A stretch of 64,000 nucleotides of DNA from Anseranas semipalmata (taxonomy: Eukaryota; Chordata; Aves; Anseriformes; Anseranatidae). The number at the start of each line of letters is the position of its first letter. The first letter of the stretch is position 1. The stretch is from the NCBI GenBank assembly GCA_013399115.1, contig VXAA01003854.1, forward strand, positions 63,116-127,115. Reading direction: 5' to 3'. A model generated the notes under the pieces. The model saw only the letters and a list, made by a program, of their open reading frames with translations, was not told where the DNA came from and ran no database searches. The position numbers and the translations under genes were made by a program. Below are positions 1 to 11,010 of the stretch, piece after piece.

Positions 1-99
1 TTTCTTTCATTTTACTTCCTATCATCTCCTTGGTAATACTGCCAGTGACACCCTGCTTCGTAGGGACCGAGCTGTGCCTTGCGCTGAGACGAAAACTGT

Positions 100-330
100 T
101 ACAGGGGTGTTTCTGACTGGTGCAGCCGGACGCGCGGGCTGTGGATGCAACTGCTGAGAAGCAGCACACGGCCGAGGAGCAGTTTCCCAGCGGGGCGTCA
201 GGCCACGCGGAGCATTCACAGGCTGCGGCTCCGTGTTTCAGAGTTTCCTTTGCACCGGACACCCAGAGGTCTGGGGAACAGGACCGACGCTGCACACGTT
301 TTTTTGTCCCTCGTGCAGTGTAAAAAGCCT
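100..330. other. GC/CpG-rich patch 1
   Basis: The sequence shifts from the surrounding AT-rich composition to GC-rich with about 17 CpG dinucleotides by eye, including a GACGCGCGGG cluster near 128. It is too short for a classical CpG island. No open frame here has a recognisable protein, and I see no TATA box or initiator that would define a promoter. It belongs to a cluster of four such patches in the first 3.2 kb. It could be an orphan CpG island, a lncRNA promoter, or a remnant of GC-biased gene conversion. Confidence 0.5.
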
Positions 331-769
331 CAGTATAGACTTTGGCTGGTTCCAGGTACTGCAACCGAGTACAAAAGGCGATGTAATGAGGAAAATGCTT
401 TCATGTCCTATTTTCCAGGTCTCTCTTTTTGTCATTCAAAGGTGGAATGAGATAAGGTTGTTTACTTGAAGACAAGATTGGGGGAAGAATGAATCACCTT
501 TTATAGGTAGATGTAAGCTGTAAAGAGCAGGAAAGCAACCTTTCCCTGTCCGTTGTGGTTCTGTGTCCAGTACAGACCAGCGCGTGCAGTTTTCAGCAAG
601 CTGCATAACCCCGTGAGCTCATTCCTGCATGGTGATACAGAGCAGCAAATGCAGGCTGTGGTCAGCCATTTAAATTTCTCATGGCCTTAATTTCACATTC
701 AACTACAGCCATCACCCTCCCTGCTCATCCTGTCTTTTAAACAGCGGAACAAGCCCAGCAGGATTGTTT

Positions 770-1110
770 TGGGGGGACCAGGGACAGAGCACGCCCAGGG
801 CGGTGGGAGATTCAGCGTTCACCCCTCTCCGACTCGCCGTGGGCTGAACGGCCCCCGCTGGCTGCAGCCACTGACCTGGCAGCCCGAGGGACGCTGCTGA
901 GAGGGACCTTGCAAATGCCTGAGAGGAGTCCAGGCTTTGGCTGTGCCTGTGTCCTCCGTGGGGCCGGGGGACACCCAGCTGGGGGGGGCTGGGGGCTGCC
1001 CGTTCATGTCTGCGGCTGCTGTGGTTCCCTGCGAAGCACCTCTGTGGTCGGGGATTGCCTCTGGGACGGCACCGTGCCGAGGAGGTGGTGGTACCTGGAC
1101 ACAAGGTGAT
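770..1110. other. GC/CpG-rich patch 2
   Basis: A GC-rich block with about 20 CpGs by eye and a G-run (GGGGGGG near 980) on the plus strand. Short open frames exist on both strands, but their translations are low-complexity Pro/Gly/Arg/Ala-rich products as expected from GC-rich DNA, and none is recognisable. Flanking sequence returns sharply to AT-rich at about 1130. Confidence 0.5.
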
Positions 1111-1424
1111 CTTGGCTGAACGCAGGCGAGTTAATGGACGATGTACTTCAGCAATTTTATGGATCTTGTGTAATGCAGACTGCTATCATAATAAACTAAC
1201 AGAATCAATAGTGACCAATCTCAATTTAAAATCTGGATCTATAGGAATACGCAGCGAGAACACTCTCCGTTATAAATGCATGGCAGTGCATTAAAAGCTG
1301 AATGCTGGCTTAAGTAATTGCTATCTACAAGTAAGTGGCCCATTAATATATTTATTTACAGAATATTTCTGGTAACATGACAAAATGCGGGCTAACCCAA
1401 ATTGTTACGAATTTCCTTCACGGT

Positions 1425-1650
1425 CTCAGCCGAGCTCCACAACCGCTCCTGCGCGCACGTGTGCAGGCCGAGCCCCGACCCGCGCGTGTGTGCGCTCACG
1501 CTCACGCTCGCCCCGTGCTGCGGGCTGTTGCCTTTGGCAGCTTCTCCGACACGAGGGCGTCCTGCTCCCCGCTGCTGCTTCCTGCGCTGCGCCGCTTCCC
1601 GCCCACGCGGCCCTTCTTGCTGGCGCGAGGAGGCAGGGAGCACAAGGGGA
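1425..1650. other. GC/CpG-rich patch 3 (densest CpG island-like segment)
   Basis: This is the most CpG-dense stretch in the window, with about 30 CpGs in roughly 225 bases by eye. It contains alternating GCGCGCACGTGTG and CGCGCGTGTGTGCG runs and a CACGTG E-box core at about 1457-1462. The 14-mer CGCACGTGTGCAGG also occurs in the patch at 3.0 kb. Overlapping open frames of about 100 codons on both strands are GC-composition artefacts. The right edge is marked by a T-run at about 1664-1674. It may be an orphan CpG island or unannotated promoter; no transcript is inferable. Confidence 0.55.
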
Positions 1651-2984
1651 TTGGCAGGTTTGTTTTTTTTTTTTAAGCCAGGCCATGCTGTAATTATTTG
1701 TTATGCGTACTACAAATGTTTAGGGCCTTGTAAAATCACTATTAAGAACAATTTTGACTTTAGTTCTGTCTGCAAATAAGGGCTTCTTTGGTTGTTTGAA
1801 GTTGGGATGAAAGGGGAGGAAAAATGAGTACTTTTTAAATTCTGAATTTATAGATGACATGAATTACTATACTTTTATACTTGTACCTCAAAGAAATCAA
1901 TTGAAATGAACCAATTCAGTGTTAGCACAGCACAAACACTGCAGCTTGCTCCCTTTCCATTATACTGTCATCCATTTCTGCTTCTGTTGGCCAGCCAACA
2001 CTATTGTTAACAGATCATCTTTTGCATGAAAATTGGAGTGTGGTAATCTAAGGAAGGGAAAAAAATCTTATCGGAGCTCATTTTTTAAAATAAAGAACTA
2101 TTATTCTGAATTCCATTTAGAAATACAGTAAGATTTTACTATATCTTCATTATGTGACTGTTGACATAATCCAAAATTATGAACATGAACACAGAACCAT
2201 ATATTAAAATGCTCTTATGATAACTGATGCTAAAAAATGGATCTTTTATAGTACTTAAACTTTTTAGAAAGACATTTGGTGCTTTCTTTGAAAATACACA
2301 CATCAGTTGCACAAAAGTGACACTGAAACGTGTTCACTGAGTAGTGGATCCCTTTCACTATGTATCAGCTCTTTGCTTTGGCTGTCTGCAAAAGGGGTTA
2401 ATTGTGGGAAAAAGAAAAGTTTTTGCTGTCCCTAAAATATGAATTTTCACCTTCTTGCTCTTTCAAAGTTATAAGCAGCTTCATAGCTTCCCAGTACATT
2501 CTCTGTGACTACTGCACCTGCCCAGCTAATTGCAGATCTTACGTCTAAGACAAATCCTGCTCTATGCTGACACAGCTGGGACAGCCTCAGTATGTGAGGT
2601 CATTACCTCAAAATGTGAAATCTTAAAAAACAATCTCGGTTGGATAAGGCCATAGATTTGCCTTCTGGTCCCGGTAACAGCAAATGCCCAATATTTGGGA
2701 TAACTTGGGGTGATCAGAGGGATGGTGGAGAGAAAACATCTAGAGAAGTGGCAGGTTCGTACTGAGCTATACAAAACTGGCCAATCTCTAATTTACCTTG
2801 ATGTGCTCCAGGTAGCCACCAGTGATACACACATATTTAGATTTCATAAAAGTCTGAAATAAGACCATGTGTGGAAAATTAGCCATTTTGAATTGCTGGG
2901 TGAATGCACAGTTTCTTCCTACCAAAGTCTGCGTTGCAGTTCCTTCACAGTAAGTACTGCACTATCTCTTGGAGCACCCTTCCA

Positions 2985-3190
2985 AGCACGCAGCCCGGCG
3001 GCAACATGGCGCCCTACGCAGCTGTGCCACGGGATTGCACGCACGTGTGCAGGGCACCGGGGTGCGGGAGCCTGCGGGGCTGGGCCAGCGGCGAGGTCAG
3101 GAGGTGCCGGAAGCCCCTGCCCCGTGGGCTGGCCGCGGGCTGGGGGAGCCCGCGCTGGTCTCGTGTGAGGCGCTGGGCTTGGCTTGACGC
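2985..3190. other. GC/CpG-rich patch 4
   Basis: A GC-rich block starting around GCCCGGCGGCAACATGGCGCC, with about 15-20 CpGs. It contains the motif ACGCACGTGTGCAGGG at about 3040-3055, sharing the 14-mer CGCACGTGTGCAGG with the patch at 1425-1650. Translations are Gly/Ala/Pro/Arg-rich and unrecognised. The segment ends abruptly in AT-rich DNA after about 3190. Confidence 0.5.
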
Positions 3191-3605
3191 TTTCACCCAG
3201 CCACCACCACAGAAGTGGCCAAATATAAAGGAAAAGAAACATTGGTGTTAAATGAAACAATGAATTTGTTGAGAAGAAAGAATAAACAGAACCAAAGGAT
3301 AAACTTTAACTGGCTCCAGTGCCAGTAGGATTTGGCGTTTAACTTTAATCGTATGTTTCACTGTATGAGGAAGAAATACCTGTTTCATGTTTCCCCTGTT
3401 GGTTCCTGCCATTAGCTGAAGTCTGTTTATTCCCAGAGCTGTGCTGCCATCAGTTGATGATGCTGGGGCACTTACAGAGAGGTTTTGGCAGGAAAAAATG
3501 CGTTATCATCCTTTTACCATTACAAAACACAATGTTTTTCTTAGTAGACTAGTCCAAAGCAGTGCCATTTAAATTGTTGCATTCTCTCCCTTGGTGTCAA
3601 ATGGG

Positions 3606-3680
3606 GAAAAACAAAAACAAAAACAAACAAACAAAAAAACACATCTAAAAGTAAGAAAACAGACAAAAAAAAAAAAAAAA
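3606..3680. repeat. A-rich low-complexity tract, (AAAAC)/(AAAC)n plus A16
   Basis: Directly visible A/C-only run at 3606-3641 with irregular AAAAC and AAAC units, followed by an uninterrupted A16 at 3665-3680. Such tracts can be old retroposon tails, but no element body is visible upstream. Confidence 0.8.
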
Positions 3681-3834
3681 GCTAGTAACCTAGCTCAACT
3701 CCCCATTGGACTGTTTTTTTTTTTTTTAATAGTTCTATAAAACTGATGAAGACAGGAACGGTAATCAGAGATTTTTGGTGTCAGATCAGTGCTTTGCATT
3801 TTATGTGATCATTTACACCTGTGCAAGTATTTGA

Positions 3835-3868
3835 TAGCATTTGACAGCTGATTTATTAGCATTTGACA
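3835..3868 (+). repeat. Two direct copies of a 12-mer (TAGCATTTGACA)
   Basis: TAGCATTTGACA occurs at 3835-3846 and again at 3857-3868, 22 bases apart. The first copy runs into TTTGACAGCTG, which contains a TGACAG core (the site bound by MEIS/TGIF-type TALE homeodomain proteins) and a CAGCTG E-box. This may be a regulatory motif pair or a simple local duplication. Confidence 0.5.
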
Positions 3869-6151
3869 CCCATATTACACATGTTGAAATGACTCTACAA
3901 TGTGCAAAGCAGTGGAAAAATCACTGATTCCTTTCATAGCTTTTTCCTGGTAGTTTAATACTGAGATTACATTCCAAAGGAAAAAAAAATGAATTCCTCA
4001 CACCCTGATAGTAATTCTTTATTTCTTCTAATATTTATTATGTTCAGCTCATACTAACTTGGAAGAAAAGGAAAAGGAAAAAGAGAAAAGCAGTTGTGTT
4101 TAATTCAGAGAGCTGATTCACAGATGCTGGCTCTGAAACCAAATCAAAACCAGGCCGTGCTCATAATATTGCAAGGAGTCACAGAAAAATGAGAAGTCTG
4201 CTATTGCGATGAGAAACACTGCAGGACTAAGACTCTTGATTTATAACAGAGCTGGTAAGTAAATTGCATATTTTTGCTAGTTAATAGTTTTTCAAATAAA
4301 TAGAAATTTTCACCAAATGAAAGTTCTATTTTCACTGAAATTATTTTTGGCTTCTTCAAAGAAAACATTCAAGAAACCCCAGAGCCTTGGTATCTCTTTT
4401 ACACTGTTTTGAAGATAGGTAGAAACATGCTCTGTTCAGAATCTATGTAAGGAAGAAGGATGGATCAGTTTAATACCTTCTGGAATTTGGTGGAATTCTC
4501 AGTTTTAGAATTATTAAAATAGTAGCAGCCAGTGAAAAAAATCAATGTCAGCAATATCGTGTATGTACATAAAAAGTTACTGGAGATCTAAGTTTATAAA
4601 AAGAATAAAAAATCCTTCGCCACCCCAGCAAATCAAGCCCCAAAAGAAGGATCATGAACACATTTAAAGGATGATAGTCTAAATTACGCTGTACAATTTG
4701 TCAACTATGCGATTATTTGAAATGTAATTGCCAGTGTTATGTGTTGACAGGATGTGATAGCTTAATGAAACTAATACTGTTTGCTCATCTGGTACCAGCC
4801 CAATTTCAGAAAGAAAAGCCTCTCAGATTTCACACATCACAGTGGCTTTTCCAGCTAAAATAATGTGGTAGCTAGTGTAGCATGAATAAGTTAAGTATCT
4901 GTGAAGTTCACGGACTGGTGAAGAGGGAGGACCAATTTGCCAGGCTCTGAATTACTGACAGACTGAATGACCCATGTCTAGTCTTGTCACGTTACTTTAC
5001 ATTACACATCGTAACATAATCCAGCGGAACATAACCTGGGAAAAAATTACTTCAGCACTAGATTGCAAGATTTTCAAGGTTACATGTGTTTGATTGTCAC
5101 GGGGCCCACATTTTCTAGATCAATTATAGTGGCCTTTCGCTGGCACCTATTGATAAGGTGAAGAAAGCAGCCGCTGGCTTTACCATCACTCGGAATTAAA
5201 CTCTCCCGTATTTACCAGTGTATGTCTTTCGGTCTACAAAACTTACAGAGAAGTCAAAGCTCTCACTGCTTATCGCAGCTGCCCCTTTCTGTGCTCACTC
5301 TGCTCCGCGCAGCCTACCTAGCCAATTCTCATAGGGGAAAGGAGCCCACACAGCAATGTATGCCTCTGGTACCAGTGGGAGTAGCAAGGGGAAGAAAGGT
5401 ACCATTTGCTGAAGTCTCAGAGAAGGACCGGTTTCCCAGGACAGCGGTTTCAGAGGAGCGCACCTCCATACATTAGGTTTTGCAGCTATGATTTAGAAAC
5501 AGAGGAACGACCAGCAGTTACTACTGATGGGATCTAACTGCTTAGGCATTTTGAAAATTAAAGATCGAAAGATAATGAAGATAACATCAGCTGCTGCAAA
5601 TGGGCTCTGGCTCTTTTTGGCTTAAATTTTATTAGGAATTTGAACATGACATCCCTTCCTGATGAACACATCCACAGCCCATTAATGTCAATGAGAGTTA
5701 TGCTTACATGGCAGAGAGAGCAGATCTTTTAGTTGTGTGTGTCCAGGGTCCCACTCACAGCCTCAGTGCCTGTGGCTTGCTCAAATAATGATAGGCTAAC
5801 AAGGGTTTACTTTGTGCGCTATATTTCTATAAAAGTCATCTTTTAAATAGCATAATGAATTAATATTTACTTGGCAGGTTTTGCATTATTTATTCCTTAG
5901 CCTCTATCTTATAGTCTTATAGAAAGATAGAAATAAATATTTACTCAGTTCTCATGCATGCAGTTTATTCTATCTAGAGCTGTAGCCAGCTCTATTAGTT
6001 GTGCTGCCTTTCAGCTAGATGCTAAAATTAGGAAAGGAAATTAATTGTTGTTAAACTTAGGTATGTGATAAAAAAAAAAAAAAAAAGTTAGCATGTACTC
6101 CTGTCCCCATTTTACTACAACCCCCCTGCTCCCACCCATCTCCTCTGCCAA

Positions 6152-6180
6152 TGTGTGCGTGTGCGTGTGTATCTGTGTGT
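6152..6180 (+). repeat. GT-rich microsatellite (imperfect)
   Basis: Alternating GTGTGCGTGTGCGTGTGTAT followed by CTGTGTGT; an imperfect (GT)n tract read directly. Confidence 0.8.
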
Positions 6181-6239
6181 AAAAATAAGATTACCTCAAG
6201 CTCATTACTGTCCATTGACAGGGTCCTGCTGTAAAAACT

Positions 6240-6490
6240 TTTGATGAATAGTCAGCATCTAATTCCTGAGTAATAAAAAAAAAAACAATGAAGTTACTTG
6301 CAATCATTATTCCAAATGGAAAAATTAATTGTAAATAACTGGAAGTCAATTAAGGCTGGGTTCTGCCGGGTAATGCAAATCTTTTATAGTTTTGTTTCAG
6401 TTAACTGCCTCATTAATGATTTATAGATGTGTATACAGCTGTGGGAACCATAGCATTATCTAATGCACTCAGAGAATAATTACATATGAA
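6240..6490. promoter_or_regulatory. Candidate homeodomain/octamer motif cluster
   Basis: Within 250 bases there are several TAAT/ATTA homeodomain-type cores (near 6306, 6325, 6350 and 6414-6424), an exact POU octamer ATGCAAAT at 6373-6380, and few homopolymers apart from one A-run near 6276. The texture resembles vertebrate conserved non-coding enhancers in gene deserts. That is an impression: AT-rich DNA contains TAAT cores by chance, and conservation cannot be judged from one sequence. Confidence 0.2.
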
Positions 6491-7939
6491 AAGAACTACG
6501 CAGCTCAAGGGAAAAACTCAGAAATTACTTACTGCCTGAACTTCAACCATATTAAGATGCAAAGTATTTAGAAACAGACTGTGATGTTTTATCTTATGTT
6601 TGAGGTTTTATATTCCTTTTAAAAAGAGAAAATAATTCTTCCTAAAAAATATTTGTATATGTCAGTATTACACAGTACGCAAAACATCAAGACTTCTCAA
6701 ACTGAGAATGTAAGCCATTTATTTATTATTTAAAAGCCAAAGTTATAAAACATTCCCATTCCCTTTGTGCATCTGTTATATAGGAGAAAAAGACATTTCT
6801 ACAGTTAAACAATTCATGGGCATAAGCATACATCTCCCTGATTTACACAGAGCCAGAAGTAATTTGGAAAGACTCCAGGAGTTGTTTTCCTGGATACACA
6901 AATATATTGGTAGTTGTTCTTTGGTGACACCATTGTTTGAGGTTACTTTTGTTTCTTTTTGTAAAATACGCTTCTCACTTCTGAAACTTATTTCACTTCC
7001 AATAGGGCACTAGATCTGAAGTTTGCACAATTTACTGCCTATTTCTTTTAAACTCTAACCCAGTGATAAGCTGCTGTTGGACTCTAGGAAGCACCACAGA
7101 GGATCCTTTGCTTTTAAGCCTGCTCTTCTTCTTAATGAAAGCTAAGGAGGTCACGGTCTTTCCCACCAAAATCAGGCATTTCACACCCAGAACCTTCCCT
7201 GAAATTTTGCATACAGTTGGCTCTGTAACACTGCAGATCCTCAGTCCAAAGCTTCTGGCATTGCTACGAGCAAATTCTCTGTTGCACGGCTGTGGGAACA
7301 GGGTGGAAAAGCAGAGAGCCCTTGCCCTCAGTGCTCTGCCTCCCGAAAGCATCATTTAAATCCAGGACTGAGGGAAATCACCATCCCATGCTCTTGGCCA
7401 TAAAGTGACTCCAGGAAAATAAGGGTAACTGTGGTCAGCTCCTGTTGGCTTGATCTGCTTCTGACTGCCCCTTGGCCTACCTAGGGCAAGGTACCGAGAG
7501 CAGTAGCTTTTATGTTCCCTTCAGTTTCCCAGCTCAGTACCTGGCTTGCCTTTGCGCCCCTTGTCCCTCACTGGCTCTGGCTGTTCTGGTGTATTTCTCC
7601 CTGTGGTGCTGGCAGCCAGGTTTCCTCGTGCCTTGCTACCACTCCTTCCTCACCTTCAGCCAAAGTGCGGTGGGTTAAAGCAGCCTCAAAGCCACCTCTG
7701 TCCCCACTACTGACACAGAACAGCTCCCTCTACCATTCCTCTGTGATATTATTATAATATCATGATAACATTATGTAAAAGATAGAAATATGTTACATCG
7801 CTGTGAAAAGTTTCTTACTCTTCTTGCTCCTCCTTCACTGCAATCCCAAGACTTAGCTCCCACCAACTTCCCATAGCCCAGTGCTCTTGATTTGTTTCCT
7901 TGATCAGATGTGATGAGATCTGGCTGTGCTCCCTCTTAC

Positions 7940-8000
7940 ATGTTGTGCAATTTAGGGCAAGTACCGTATTTGCCTTATATTTAGCAATAGTAAAACCTGT
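7940..8000 (+). repeat. Possible MIR-like core relic
   Basis: TTGTGCAATTTAGGGCAAGT followed by a pyrimidine-rich stretch and TAGTAAAACCTG resembles the order of blocks in the mammalian/amniote MIR core: a TGTGACCTTGGGCAAGT-like block, then a CTCAGTTTCC-like region, then CTGTAAAATG. Similarity is patchy and judged by eye, and short matches like this arise by chance. Confidence 0.25.
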
Positions 8001-8491
8001 CCTGGTTATCTATTTGAACTATACATGATCAGAGCAAAAAATAAAATTATTTCTTACTTTGTCTACAATGCTCAGGTTTTTACATAGGACCTACAAATAA
8101 CCTGTATCACTTGCTTGTTTCACAATGTCAGCACATTTCACCAGCTTGAAGAAAGAAAAGAAACCAGCCCTTTCAGGGGAAGGTGGGGTGGGGAAAGGAC
8201 ACCAGAAACTCACTCCATGGATTTACAGCAGCACTAAAACTCGGACGCCAGCAGACTGCTGCTTCTAAACGTCTGGGCTGCAGGACTTCACAGAGCACTG
8301 AGATGCTCAGTATCCTGCTTGCTGAGTAAGAGAGCTTGTTCCATAGAGAGAGATGCTAAGATAAAAACTCACAAGTTTTCTCTTTGCAGAAATTCTGTGC
8401 TACCTTTTGCATGCCTTTCAAGGAACAGTTTTACATGTTTATAACTATGCTTTTGTATTTCTGTGATCACTGAAGAAAATTACTCATTATG

Positions 8492-8567
8492 GATTTCATA
8501 GATTTACAGAATAATTTATGTTGACGAGGTCTCATGAGGTCATCTAGTCCTAACCCCTGCTTAAAGA
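8492..8567 (-). mobile_element. CR1 LINE 3'-end fragment
   Basis: Read on the plus strand, the segment has the order of blocks seen in the reverse complement of avian CR1 3' ends. These are TTTCATAGATTTACAGAAT, a TTGACGAGGTCTCATGAGG block, then GGTCATCTAGTCCTAACCCC and TGCTTAAAG. The family signature is a CATAGAATCACAGAAT-type end, a GGTTGGAAGGGACCT-type block and CATCTAGTCCAACCCCCTGC. The element is therefore on the minus strand with its 3' end at about 8492. It is truncated to about 76 bases and diverged, so it is old and inactive. Confidence 0.75.
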
Positions 8568-9164
8568 CTTATGTGTTGTTCGTGACCATGTGTGAAATGA
8601 AAATGAAGTCAAAAGCATGGGAGATTATAGTGCCAGAGAATAAAATAGAAATAGATGACTGAAATTGTCATAAAATATTTGTAACTGTAGTTTTGTCTTA
8701 CTTGGTAATGAAACATCATGCCAATCTACAAGAACTAATTAACGACTGCAAATCAAGTATCATTTAGCATTAGAAAAACTTATTTTAATTCTAAACTTTT
8801 GAAGTATCACTGAATAATTTGCATAAGGAACAGATAAATAAATCAAGACTCTGCAACCTGGAAAAGAAATGACTGAGAGTTCATGACAAAGAGGTCCATA
8901 TAATCATTAATGTCAGAAAGAAAAGGACGAGATAATGAATATTCAGCATTTAATACAAGAAATGAGAGCTATCAAATGAAAGTACCAGCTATCAGGGTAA
9001 AGCAATAGCAGCAAGCAGTCCTTTCTGCTGTGGGACCTCTGATGGAGAGCTATTGCTGGGGTGTTAGCTTACATCTTACATCCAAAAGTTCAGGCAATGA
9101 AAAAAAAATAAAGCAAAAGCTGTCTAGGGTGATTAAGCACGCAGATACAGCCTTTGGCTTATAT

Positions 9165-9188
9165 GTCCTCATGGATGTCCTCATGGAT
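9165..9188 (+). repeat. 12-bp perfect tandem duplication
   Basis: GTCCTCATGGAT is present twice in direct succession (9165-9176 and 9177-9188). It looks like a small replication-slippage duplication. Confidence 0.85.
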
Positions 9189-10819
9189 TTCTAGGCTCAG
9201 ACATATGTAGCCTTGATGCGCAGTTGATCCTTCTTTTCCCTTGGCATGTTCCAGGGGAGAACACAGGCTGGAAGTCTTTCTGTTTCACCCACTATGGCCA
9301 GTGTCATCTTCTGCCATCCCTATTTGTACACATCATCTCAGTGCAACTATCACAGCTCCGTACATTAAGTTTTCATGAACAGTAGCTGGGAATCTTTATG
9401 GCCATTTCTTAATTGCTCTTGGAAAATACAGTTAGGGAAAAAAAGTGTGGTAACATATTTGGCAAACGATCTTCTAAATAGCAAAATCATTTGCTAATTG
9501 CTCTTGTTTAACTATAGTTTATCACATGCTGCATTGTGAATTGAAAAGAGTTGAATACAGTCTTAATTCTGGTTTTAATATACTCTATAATCAAAAGGAT
9601 AAAATAAAGGCACATCTGTATGATTTAATGCACATCAAATTGAAATCTTAGATCTTTTTCCCACCAGAGAAAAACAGGAACAATGAATTATAAACTGGAA
9701 GTAATGTTTTAATGTGAATCGCTTTGCCATCTGAAATTCACCTTAGAGACGTTACTGCTATGCACAGTAACTCTGCTGCTCAGCACCTTTTTCTTTACAC
9801 TGTCCCATGCTCAAGTTTTGTAAATCAGATATAAGAACAAGCCAAAAGCCACAAACGCTGCAGTGGCAGAGGGGACATAAGAGGAATGGAAGAGACACGA
9901 GACCATGGGCCCCCCCATCCCACCGGCTGGCCAACGGAGATGCACACTTCACGAGATGACAAACTCATCCCGTTTCCAGGCGCAGCTTGCTTTCTCATCT
10001 GTTTTTTTCCTAACCTGATCAGTTCTCACAACTGAGAAATTATGGCCAAATAAGCATTTATTTTGTTTCCACTGTACATTCTTCATGTGAAAGATTTGTA
10101 AATCAGACATGAAAGTTGCTCACTTCAGGTTGAAATCTGATGTTACAAAGCTTCAATCTGGGGAAAAAAAAAAGAAAAATCCCGATCCATTATATTTACT
10201 AACATTCCAATTATGCCTTTCCATTTTATACAATTCTGGGGGAAGGAAGGGGAAATGACACATATTTATCAATGTGGTATTATGCTTTCTTCTGCCTATA
10301 TGCCTTTGGCAGTAACTTCAGAAGATGAATGCCAAACAAAACCAGCTAATAACTCACGAGCTATTATTCTGAGTTACAGACACCCTGAAGGAGAGCAGCC
10401 TCAGTGATCATTTCTCCTCCTGGATCAAATTGTTGAAGTGTTCTGGTTGGATCAGTGTTTGCACAAGAAATGCACGCCTCAGTTCTCACGACGTCTGCTG
10501 GCTGTCCTGTCCTTCCCGTGGGGTAAAGAGCACACAACAAATATATGTAACGAGGCCAACTTGGAGGGTTTTTCAAAAATCCAAGCAGAGAAAGAAAATT
10601 CAGAGAAGGCAGTACTGTTAGTGAAAACCTGTTTTAAAAAAAGCAGGGTGTCTTAGGCTACAGCAGCTGTAATTGCCAGAAACAGGTAACATTCAAAGTT
10701 CCTCCTTTTCAGAGGTCTGTTACTGTTTATGGGGACGAATCTGCAGAAGCAGTTGCATTTCTGGTCTGCAATTTCAAATTATAAAAACTTTGCAAGCAGA
10801 AACTAGGTATGAATAAACT

Positions 10820-11010
10820 GCAAATAAATACAAGAAAGTAACGAGAGGTAAATAATATTGGGACTGATGTATAGATGCAATGGCAAAGAACAAAGAAACG
10901 GTGTAAACTGACTTGCCTAAAGGCTGAAGAGGATGGGCAGCTGAAGGTGGGAAGAAAATGTGTGGAGAAAAGAAGGAAGAGGATGTGTTTAGAAGTGGAG
11001 GGATACAGAT
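10820..11010 (+). repeat. Purine-rich stretch
   Basis: The plus strand is biased to A and G, most strongly at 10919-11000 (for example AAGAAAATGTGTGGAGAAAA followed by GAAGGAAGAGG). The minus-strand open frames here are Phe/Ser/Leu-rich products of this bias and not convincing proteins. Confidence 0.55.

Larger units (their letters stand above)
331..3240. other. AT-rich non-coding DNA between the GC patches
   Basis: Outside the GC patches, this interval (for example 1650-2980) is ordinary AT-rich sequence with many stops in all frames. I see no repeat family, RNA gene or convincing regulatory element in it. Confidence 0.6.
3241..8490. other. AT-rich non-coding DNA with simple repeats
   Basis: No coding region recognised. 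The interval holds an AAAAC/AAAC-type run at 3606-3641, A16 at 3665-3680, T14 at 3714-3727, A17 at 6070-6086 and a GT-rich tract at 6152-6180. A slightly GC-richer stretch at 7040-7740 gives open frames of about 80-107 codons on both strands that match nothing I know and overlap one another, so I treat them as chance. Confidence 0.6.

Noticed and set aside
1377..1779. Overlapping 83-125 codon frames on both strands in the CpG patch
   Set aside because: GC-rich DNA is stop-poor; the products are Arg/Ala/Pro-rich and overlap in several frames, the usual artefact.
7032..7359. 98- and 107-codon frames on opposite strands
   Set aside because: They overlap almost completely, so at most one could be real, and neither resembles a known protein.
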